Below are positions 1-7,166 of a DNA stretch of 26,308 nt, piece after piece. A program made the position numbers and the translations under genes. How positions within the stretch are numbered: position 1 is the first letter of the stretch; each line of letters starts with the position of its first letter. The stretch is from a virus. The stretch is taken from positions 1 through 26,308 of the IMG/VR virus record IMGVR_UViG_3300036719_002953, one strand, 5' to 3'. The notes under the pieces are model-generated. The model was not told the origin of the DNA. It worked only from the letters and a program-made list of their open reading frames with translations, and did no database searches.

Positions 1-1080
1 GACTCGTCGCCAGACAGCGACGGAAAAGACCAGCCAAGCAGCAGCGACGGTGACGGCGACCGCCGGGAGCCGACCGGAGATGGAGATGGAGATGGAGACG
101 GGGGCTCTGACCCCAGTCCCGACGCTGACAAAGACTTCAAGACTGGCGAGACTACAAGGGCTGCCCTCAAGTCCATCCGCGAAAGCGGCGGCTTCTCGGT
201 CAACCCATTCACGGCCGATAGCCCGACAACTGGCTACATGGTCTCTGTCGTCCCGGCCGCCGAGACGATTCTTGATTCTCCGGATGCCGTGACCGACGAA
301 GTCATGGAGAAGTTTCTCCGAGACAACGAGCAGGCTTTCAAGGCCCGGCCGACGCTCCATGTGGGGGGTTGGCTGGACAAGGCAACCGGGAAGGTATATC
401 TTGATCTGTCCGAGCAGTTCGACGATCTCGACGACGCGATTGATTCGGCCGAAAGCACGAATCAGTTGGCGATCTGGGATTTGAACGCCAAGGACGAAAT
501 CCGGAAGGAGAATTACGATGGCAGACGGACAAGAAAAAGAAAAGAATCTCGTTCGGTTCGATCTCCCGGGCGGGCTCGACGCAAAGTCGATCGCAGCGGC
601 GATCCGCGAACACGGTCGCCGGATTCTCGACGAAGAGAAGGCGAAGAAAGAGCAACAGCCCAAGAAAGACTGATCGCCACCGCTTCTCGCGCGATGGGCA
701 GCAAGATGCCCCGCGTCGAGGTTCGCGACATCGGCGAGGCGATCGCGGTCTACGATCACCGCGACGATGTGCTGCTCGTCTCGCCGACGCTTCCGGATGA
801 GTTGCAGGCGGGATACGCCTCGCAGGCGAACCCCTACATCCACGAGGCGGCTCACCGGATTCACGCCAGGGCGAACCCTCAGTCCTACGAGGCCGCCGTA
901 GCGGTCGAGTTCTCCGCCGAGCAGCGGAGCCTCATCGCTGAACAAGTCTCGGCAGTCGCTGCGATCAACGGTCGCGAGTTGGTGGCCGAGGTTCTCGCCG
1001 GAGTGATGGCCGGCAAGATGTACGGACACGACATCCTGTCGCTCGCCCGGGAGGTGGCCGGAAGTGAGGTGATTCCGTGA
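1..1080 (+). CDS. 3' part of an upstream phage gene, reading in frame into a HEAAH metallopeptidase-like segment
   Basis: The frame is open from the window edge, so the true start lies upstream; an in-frame ATG at 238 falls inside a conserved domain and is unlikely to be the start. Codons 1-55 are a D/G/S-rich linker containing a GATGGA microsatellite. Codons 63-165 hold a domain I recall from actinophage and planctomycete phage head genes (GGFSVNPFT, then HVGGW and VYLDL). Codons about 173-225 are arginine-rich, have poor third-position GC and look like an out-of-frame shadow of the small gene at 518-673. From about codon 232 coding character returns: IHEAAHR at 838-858 (HExxH, zinc ligands and catalytic Glu) and ELVAEVLAG with a candidate third ligand Glu at 988, as in the C-terminal metallopeptidase-like domain of Mu F-like minor head proteins. 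It may really be two genes (up to about 530, and about 694-1080) lacking an intervening stop. GTGA overlaps the next gene. Confidence 0.6.
   Translation, partial: DSSPDSDGKDQPSSSDGDGDRREPTGDGDGDGDGGSDPSPDADKDFKTGETTRAALKSIRESGGFSVNPFTADSPTTGYMVSVVPAAETILDSPDAVTDEVMEKFLRDNEQAFKARPTLHVGGWLDKATGKVYLDLSEQFDDLDDAIDSAESTNQLAIWDLNAKDEIRKENYDGRRTRKRKESRSVRSPGRARRKVDRSGDPRTRSPDSRRREGEERATAQERLIATASRAMGSKMPRVEVRDIGEAIAVYDHRDDVLLVSPTLPDELQAGYASQANPYIHEAAHRIHARANPQSYEAAVAVEFSAEQRSLIAEQVSAVAAINGRELVAEVLAGVMAGKMYGHDILSLAREVAGSEVIP
76..99 (+). repeat. GGAGAT hexanucleotide microsatellite
   Basis: Three perfect GGAGAT units followed by GGAGAC encode a Gly-Asp dipeptide run inside an acidic D/G/S-rich linker. 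Such a linker usually separates domains, and the hexamer period keeps the frame if the copy number changes. Confidence 0.7.
518..673 (+). CDS. Small 51-residue phage protein nested in another frame
   Basis: ATG at 518 is preceded by a strong Shine-Dalgarno sequence (GGAAGGAG, 502-509) at 8-base spacing, and the frame ends with TGA at 671-673. Third codon positions are mostly G/C here, while the overlapping +1-frame sequence becomes artefactually Arg-rich, so this frame looks like the coding one. The product is charged, with a short amphipathic segment (LDAKSIAAAIREHGRRI) followed by a Lys/Glu/Gln tail. I do not recognise a family. It lies exactly where the upstream conserved domain ends and before the HEAAH segment begins, which suggests an ordinary small gene between two genes whose separating stop is missing. 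Confidence 0.6.
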   Translation: MADGQEKEKNLVRFDLPGGLDAKSIAAAIREHGRRILDEEKAKKEQQPKKD

Positions 1081-4000
1081 TTTTCCGCGAGGCGACTCTT
1101 CGCGGCGGGGATTACCGCGCGATCTTCGCCGAGACCGAACATCGCGCTGCTGGCTGTGGCCAAAACGCCGACGGCACGTTCGCGCCGAAGAACCAGTGCC
1201 AGGAAGACGGGGCAGGGGGCGGACTTCCTCCCGCAGCCCGCGACAACTCCTGGAAGACGAGCGACAGTGAGGTGACGTTCTCTGGTGGCTCGAAGATCGA
1301 GTCTCTGGCGATCGCCCAGCCCAAGGCTGTGGCCGCCACGATGAAGCGACTGGGGGTCGATGACCTCGACTCGATCGTTGCGATTGGCGGCGGCGCTGTT
1401 CGCGGTTCGCGAATCTCGGTCGGCGACATGGACGACGAGGCGATCACGGTCTCGCTCACCTCGCCGGTCGATCCATCCGATCCCTCTAGTCCGAACGCAA
1501 CCACCAGCGTGATGCTGATGGAGGGCTTTGGAGAAGGCGAGACTGTCGTCGACTACTCCGACTTCCATCCGGGCGGAACGCTGGGAGACGCGAAGGCCCA
1601 GGAGGGTGGCGAGAACAACGCGAAGCGGCTACGACTGGCGAGCATCCTGAAGGAGCGAATGCTCGAATCGCTGCTTGCCGCCGACAAGGCCGGCATCTCG
1701 AAGGCCGCAACGATGGCGGTCGGCAGAAAGGGCGACCCTTACGTCAAGGGCTACCGGCTCTGGCCGACGTTCGGCTTCGACGCCAAGGTTCCCAAGTCGT
1801 TGATGGCGAAGATTCCGGACGAGATTCTGCTCAAGGCCACAGGCGTCGACATTCCCTCGCAAGGCACCGGAAGGATTCCGCGAGAGGTCGTCATCAAGAA
1901 CCTTCGCCAACAGGTGAAGAGCGTGACGATCCAGCAACTCATGCAGTTCCGCGCCGGCGAGAACTGGTGGACTGACAACGGCAGTTCCATCGAGATGTCG
2001 CTCGACCTGAAGGACAAGAACTCCCTGGGGTACAAGAAGTTCCAGGAGGAGTTGAAGAAACTGCCCGCCCTGAAGAAGCGAAACGAAGGCCGCTCCTGGT
2101 ATCCGATCGACGACTTCGAGCGTCGTTCGTGCGACGGCTCCGACAAGGACGAGACTGGCCGGTTCGCGGCAGGCAACGACTGCGGCGGGCAGGGCCAAAG
2201 CGGCGGCTCGTCGCCCAGGCCTCCATCGCGAGCCAAGCGGGAGCAGTGGCGGAAGTCTGAGGACGACGTTGTCTTCCTCGACTCGAAGTCCCTCAAGGAG
2301 GGCTCGCCCGTCATCGGCGGCGAGCGGCTCCACGAACTGGCGATCGAGAGACCCAAGAACGTCGCCGCCGCGCTCGACGCAGTCGGCGTCAAAGACCTCG
2401 ACACGGCCGTCAAGATCGGCGGCGGCGCAATCCGAGGCGCAGACGTCCGCGTGCGAAACTTCGGGCCTGAGACTGTCAGCATCTTCATCTCTTCGCCGAT
2501 CGACCCTGACGACGAGGACGTCGGCAGCGTCATCACCAGCGTAGACCTGACCAAGTACGACGATGGCCTGGAGGTCTCATACGGAGGCCTAAACACACCC
2601 AAAGGCGTCTCCGACCCATCGCGACTTGACGCGGGGGCTCGCGACAAGACTCGCCTTCGGATCGCAAGTCTCATGCAGGAGCGAATGATCGAGTCGCTCA
2701 TGTCGGCCCAGAAAGCCGGCGCGGTTCGCGCCTCGACCTACGCCGCAGGCGACAGCGACGATCCCTACTACCAGGGCTATCGGCTCTGGCCGCAGTTCGG
2801 ATTCGACGCGAAGTTGGATTTGACTCAGTACCAAGTCCCTCCCGAGATCGTCCTCGCCTCCTTCAAGAAGAAGGCCCCTGAGTCGGCGAGCGAGGCCGCC
2901 AAGCAGGCCAAGAAACTCACCTCCAAGGGCTTCACGCTTCAGCAGTTGATCTCCACTCGCGAGGGCAAGAAGTGGTGGGACGACAACGGCTCAAGCGTTG
3001 ATATGACCATCGACCTCAAGGACAGGAAGTCCCTGGGCTACAAGAAGTTGGCGAGGCTCAAGAAACTGCTTCCCAAACTCAAGGAGCGGAACGTCGCCGA
3101 GGGTCGAACCCTTTTGGGCTGGCTGATCGAGGAGGTGAGCCGCCGCTCGATGTCGGTGATGGGATTCTTTGGCGGCCTGAGTCGGGCGATCGAGCAGCGG
3201 GACTGCGGGCCATCAGACAAGAAGGCAGACGGCACGTTCGCCCCCGGCAACGACTGCCAGGAAGGTGCAGGGGGAGGTGACTCGCCTAAGCCCGGAGGCG
3301 AAAAGCCCAGGTCGGTGATCTGGACGCCGGGCCAGTCCGCAGGGCTCGTGACCTCGAAGGCCAGAGAGAATCCACCTACCACGCGCAGCGACGACGGGAA
3401 GAGAATCGCCTCGACGTCGATCCCCGACGCGCATGTCTACGAGGGCCGGGGCGGCCGCGAGTTCGTCGGCACCGTGGACGTCGGCGGCGCGTTGGCGTCG
3501 GAGCAAGACACGATCCGAGGCGAGAAAATCGACACGGGCAAGAAGGTGCTTGACGGCGCAGAGTCCGAGTACATTCTCGCCGCCCTGGAAGAGCAAGTCC
3601 GCGAGGCCACGGGGCGAGGCATCGAGCCCAAGTTCTATTCACCAGAGGAGCGAGAGGAGCAACTGGCGGCCTTCGCCGGGATGATCCCCGAAGTCCGCGG
3701 CGGGCGAACGAAGTCTGGAGCCATGATCGAGCAGGAAGACGCGGAACACTTGTTCCGAGTCCTTCAGGCGATCACCAGCCCCAACGCATCGCCGTTCATC
3801 AATATGCAGCGAACTGACTCGCTGCTTCAGAAGTTCTTCTATGGCGACGGGCTCGTCACGACCTCCGACTCGCTCGGCGTGACCGGAGCCGGGATCAAGA
3901 AGTCGCTCCGCAGGTTCCAGAAGATCGTAGACACGCTCGGCAAGCGAACCGATGGCAGCATCGACACGGCGGCAGGGCTTCGAGCGGCAAGGGAGTTGCT

Positions 4001-6998
4001 CCAGGGCCGGTCGCTCCGCGCTGGCGACATCGAGAAGTTCTTCGCGGACTTCGCCTCTCCTGGCGAGAAGAAGGGAACATGGAAGCCCGGCTCGTATCTC
4101 GTCGATGAGGTCGTTCCGGTCTTCTCGACGTTCGGCCCGAAGGTCGGCCCGTTCTACGGCAACAACAACGGCGACCTCGACCCGCTGACGGCCGACGTCT
4201 GGTTCTCTCGAACCTGGGGCCGGGTCACCGGCGAGTTGGTGATTCCAGGCAGTCCGACCAAGTCAGCCAAGCAGGCCACGGAACTGGCGAAGGTGATCGG
4301 CAAGGCCAGCGACGACCAGTTGCACGGCATCTCCGGCGCCGCCCTCGCGGACGCCGTGAAGCAAACTAGCGAGACGGGGGCCGTCAGCGATGTACTTCGC
4401 GCCTGGGCTGGTGCGAGGCTCAGGCACTACGCCCGAGGTGACTACAAGGAGAAGACAGGCACCGGCGGCAAACTGAATCGGCTCGCGAAGAACATCGTCG
4501 AGAACGACACCGCACTCATCGGCGACCCAGGCTCTGGCAGTCGGCGAAGCCACATGATCCGCCTCATGCGGGAAGTCTCGCGAAAGACTGGCACTCCCGT
4601 CGCCTACCTACAGGACATTCTCTGGCAGGACGAGCAGGATGCTTACGGCGCCCTCGGCGCCATGACCGCGACGAACGTCGGCGAACCGTCGCTCTACTCT
4701 GACCAGATCAGAAAACTCGCCGCCAACGATGGCAAAAGCCGCAAGCAACGAGCCAAGGCCGATCGCGGCTATCGTCGCAACTACGAGCAGCCCGAGCCCT
4801 TCGTCGACGACTACGAGCGCGGCGGCCGCGAGCAGATGCTGTGGGACGCCGCATTGGCTCACCTGAGCGACGAAGAGTTCGCCGAGGCCGTCATCAAGTT
4901 AGCCGAGAAGGCGAGGCCGACCGAGGAGCATCGCGAGGAGCGCCGCAACTTCGCAGCGCTCGACTACGGGGTCGAGATTCGCTCCGCCGACTGCGGCCGC
5001 GACGAGGGAGGGAAGTTCGGGCCGAAGAACGAGTGCCAGGAAGAAGGCAGCGGCAGCGACGATCCGCCTCCGCCGTCCTGGGCGAGCAACATCGAACACA
5101 GCATGAAGAAGTCGCGAGGCTACGACGACCCCGCAAACAAGCAGGCGTGGCTGAACCTGTCTGGCACGTTCTATCCAGTCAGGGGAGATCACGGTGAGTT
5201 CGCCCTCAATAACGGAGTCGAGGGCGGCGGCGAAGACCTCCTTGACGCAGGGTGGCTTCGCGTCGCTGGCGTTGGATCGGGGACGCTCTACGTCGGCAAC
5301 TCTGGCGGAAAGCCTCCTACCAAGTCGCAAATATCGGCATTGCGGGACTTCGCGATTTCAACCGGAGTCGTGAACCAAGTTGTCTTCGATGACGGGCGAT
5401 CTCGTCGCGGGCGAGTTCTCTGGAGCAAGGAAGAATCCCGCTCTGCCGACTGCGGCCGCCAAGACGGCGGGATGTTCGGAGACGGCAACACCTGCGCCAA
5501 GGGAGACGAAGGACTCTCGAACAGCAAGGGCGAATCGTTCCGTGGCGTTCGTCGCAAGTCTGACAAGACCCAGACGAAGGTGGCCCGCAAACTCTATCAG
5601 ATGCGGGTTCCCGAGAAGAACCTCAAGGGGCTCGTCCGCAACCTGGGCGGCAAGGTGAGCAACACGTTCGTCGAGATCGACCCGACTCGCGGCGACGAAG
5701 GCGTGAACGTCTTCGTCCGCGATCGAGACAACAACGAGACGCACTACATCCACATCGGCTACTACGGCGCGACGATCTACACGACCGACACTAAGCCGGC
5801 CGGAGAAGTGTCTCGCATCCAGGCCGCCGCCAAGGAGTTCCTTCCCAAGACCATCGACAATCGCCTCTGGGGCGCGGGCAACGACTATCCGGTCTATGTC
5901 GTCAACAGCCCCGACGAGACGTCGAAGCAGTGGGCTGGCCTGTCGGCGAAGCAGCGGCTCAAAAACGAGCGTCGCTCCGCCGACTGCGGCCGCACGGATG
6001 ACGGGAAGTTCGGCCCGAAGAACGAGTGTCAGGAGGAGGGCAGCGGCAGCGGCAGCGAGGAGAAGAAGCCCTCAAAGGGTGCCTACCGCGACGCCGCAAA
6101 CCCGCTCGCCATCAAGCGAGTCCGAGAGGACATCGACAATGGCAACCTCCAGTATGCCGCCGAGAACATCGAGTTCTTGATGGAGTCGATGCCGCCTTCC
6201 GAGGTGGCGAAAGAACTTGGATTCAAGTCTTTTGATGTCGACGGGTCGTTTGACCGCGACTCGAAGAAAAAAGGCGGCATCCTTTCGTTCTTGCGGGGAG
6301 ACCCCGCCAAGTCTGCGGCGAACCATTTGGCGAAACTGGCTCTCGCGGCCAAGCACGAGCCGGGGCTCAAGGAATCGTCAATCAACTTCTCAAAGTTCAA
6401 CACGACCGTGGACTCGATTGCAGCAGAGGCCGGCATCACTCGCCTCTTTGATAAGTTGAAACTGGCTACCGCAATGGCAGGAGTGAAGGCTGCTTGCAAC
6501 CTGAAGACAGGCGCTATCACAGTGGTGCAGGATCGCGCCGGAGACCAGAAAGAACTCACCCGAGCCTATGATAATGGCTGGTTTTCGACGGACGATCCGT
6601 CGCACTACGTCTTGCACGAGTACGCTCACAAGTTGCAGCACGACGCGATCGCAAGAATGGCCGGCGGCGCGGACAAGATTACGCCCGAAGTCGTTGGAGG
6701 TCTTAGGTCGCAAATCATGGGCGCTATCTCGGCGATCAACAACTCACCGCCACCGCCCGGCCAAACAGGCGTTCTCGATCGCGCGATGGCTGTGTCGATG
6801 TACGGAATGACTGACCCGCTTGAGTTCTTTGCCGAATACTGGACTGGCGTCACGCTTGGGTACGTTAGGAATGACAAGCAGTTTGACATGATATTCTCGC
6901 TTGTCGGCATGGAGCCGCCAAAGAAGAGCGACTCCGCGACGGTTCGTTACGACGCCAGCGGATTCCCGGGCCGAAAACAAAAGAAAAAGAGGAAGTAG
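1077..6998 (+). CDS. 1973-residue composite phage head-region protein with six Cys-framed tags and a C-terminal HEYAH metallopeptidase-like domain
   Basis: The GTG start overlaps the previous TGA. Six motifs of the form C-G-x-G-x-F-x3-N-x-C, most preceded by basic residues, lie at residues 27-41, 352-369, 710-727, 1306-1320, 1459-1473 and 1637-1651. Between them are modules. Modules 1 and 2 (about 45-340 and 385-690) are paralogues sharing GYRLWP-FGFDAK, a WW-DNGSS box and LDLKD-SLGYKK, possibly GNAT-like. Module 3 (about 735-1295) contains LTADVWFSRTWGRVTGEL, like a region I recall in large phage polyvalent-type proteins. Module 4 (about 1330-1455) starts AWLNLSGTFYPV, resembling a small phage domain. 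Module 5 is unknown. Module 6 has HEYAH (H1847) and DPLEFFAEYW (Glu about 1916/1920), as in Mu F-like head proteins. It may be a polyprotein cut by the nearby prohead protease, a structural internal head protein, or fused genes. Confidence 0.8.
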   Translation: MIFREATLRGGDYRAIFAETEHRAAGCGQNADGTFAPKNQCQEDGAGGGLPPAARDNSWKTSDSEVTFSGGSKIESLAIAQPKAVAATMKRLGVDDLDSIVAIGGGAVRGSRISVGDMDDEAITVSLTSPVDPSDPSSPNATTSVMLMEGFGEGETVVDYSDFHPGGTLGDAKAQEGGENNAKRLRLASILKERMLESLLAADKAGISKAATMAVGRKGDPYVKGYRLWPTFGFDAKVPKSLMAKIPDEILLKATGVDIPSQGTGRIPREVVIKNLRQQVKSVTIQQLMQFRAGENWWTDNGSSIEMSLDLKDKNSLGYKKFQEELKKLPALKKRNEGRSWYPIDDFERRSCDGSDKDETGRFAAGNDCGGQGQSGGSSPRPPSRAKREQWRKSEDDVVFLDSKSLKEGSPVIGGERLHELAIERPKNVAAALDAVGVKDLDTAVKIGGGAIRGADVRVRNFGPETVSIFISSPIDPDDEDVGSVITSVDLTKYDDGLEVSYGGLNTPKGVSDPSRLDAGARDKTRLRIASLMQERMIESLMSAQKAGAVRASTYAAGDSDDPYYQGYRLWPQFGFDAKLDLTQYQVPPEIVLASFKKKAPESASEAAKQAKKLTSKGFTLQQLISTREGKKWWDDNGSSVDMTIDLKDRKSLGYKKLARLKKLLPKLKERNVAEGRTLLGWLIEEVSRRSMSVMGFFGGLSRAIEQRDCGPSDKKADGTFAPGNDCQEGAGGGDSPKPGGEKPRSVIWTPGQSAGLVTSKARENPPTTRSDDGKRIASTSIPDAHVYEGRGGREFVGTVDVGGALASEQDTIRGEKIDTGKKVLDGAESEYILAALEEQVREATGRGIEPKFYSPEEREEQLAAFAGMIPEVRGGRTKSGAMIEQEDAEHLFRVLQAITSPNASPFINMQRTDSLLQKFFYGDGLVTTSDSLGVTGAGIKKSLRRFQKIVDTLGKRTDGSIDTAAGLRAARELLQGRSLRAGDIEKFFADFASPGEKKGTWKPGSYLVDEVVPVFSTFGPKVGPFYGNNNGDLDPLTADVWFSRTWGRVTGELVIPGSPTKSAKQATELAKVIGKASDDQLHGISGAALADAVKQTSETGAVSDVLRAWAGARLRHYARGDYKEKTGTGGKLNRLAKNIVENDTALIGDPGSGSRRSHMIRLMREVSRKTGTPVAYLQDILWQDEQDAYGALGAMTATNVGEPSLYSDQIRKLAANDGKSRKQRAKADRGYRRNYEQPEPFVDDYERGGREQMLWDAALAHLSDEEFAEAVIKLAEKARPTEEHREERRNFAALDYGVEIRSADCGRDEGGKFGPKNECQEEGSGSDDPPPPSWASNIEHSMKKSRGYDDPANKQAWLNLSGTFYPVRGDHGEFALNNGVEGGGEDLLDAGWLRVAGVGSGTLYVGNSGGKPPTKSQISALRDFAISTGVVNQVVFDDGRSRRGRVLWSKEESRSADCGRQDGGMFGDGNTCAKGDEGLSNSKGESFRGVRRKSDKTQTKVARKLYQMRVPEKNLKGLVRNLGGKVSNTFVEIDPTRGDEGVNVFVRDRDNNETHYIHIGYYGATIYTTDTKPAGEVSRIQAAAKEFLPKTIDNRLWGAGNDYPVYVVNSPDETSKQWAGLSAKQRLKNERRSADCGRTDDGKFGPKNECQEEGSGSGSEEKKPSKGAYRDAANPLAIKRVREDIDNGNLQYAAENIEFLMESMPPSEVAKELGFKSFDVDGSFDRDSKKKGGILSFLRGDPAKSAANHLAKLALAAKHEPGLKESSINFSKFNTTVDSIAAEAGITRLFDKLKLATAMAGVKAACNLKTGAITVVQDRAGDQKELTRAYDNGWFSTDDPSHYVLHEYAHKLQHDAIARMAGGADKITPEVVGGLRSQIMGAISAINNSPPPPGQTGVLDRAMAVSMYGMTDPLEFFAEYWTGVTLGYVRNDKQFDMIFSLVGMEPPKKSDSATVRYDASGFPGRKQKKKRK

Positions 6999-7166
6999 AT
7001 GTTCATCGCCCCGCAGGAAGACGAGTCGCAGGAAGAGTTCCTGGCTCGCGTCGAGCAGGCCGCAAAACTGCTTGGCGGAAAGTCGCTCTACTCGCTCGCG
7101 AAGGGCAAGAAGCAGCCTGAGCCCGACAAGGAGGACGACAAGGATGTCGATTCCGGAGAAGTATAA
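6999..7166 (+). CDS. Small 55-residue phage protein of unknown function
   Basis: ATG at 6999 follows directly after the TAG of the composite gene, and the frame ends with TAA at 7164-7166. The product starts MFIAPQEDESQEEFLARVEQ and ends in a strongly acidic Lys/Asp/Glu tail; the centre can form one amphipathic helix. It overlaps the protease-fusion gene by 23 bases and contains that gene's ribosome binding site (AAGGAGG at about 7125). I do not recognise a family. Its position, third-position GC and tight packing support a real gene, perhaps an adaptor or translational coupling leader. An overlapping longer reading of the next gene from 6901 has no support. Confidence 0.6.
   Translation: MFIAPQEDESQEEFLARVEQAAKLLGGKSLYSLAKGKKQPEPDKEDDKDVDSGEV

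Noticed and set aside
885-1568. 227-codon open frame on the - strand
   Set aside because: Antisense to the HEAAH segment and the start of the composite gene, both with strong coding signs.
6901-7143. Upstream extension of the prohead protease gene from ATG 6901
   Set aside because: The added 81 residues are Arg/Ser-rich shadow sequence over the end of the composite gene and the 55-residue gene; ATG 7144 has the ribosome binding site and begins conserved sequence.
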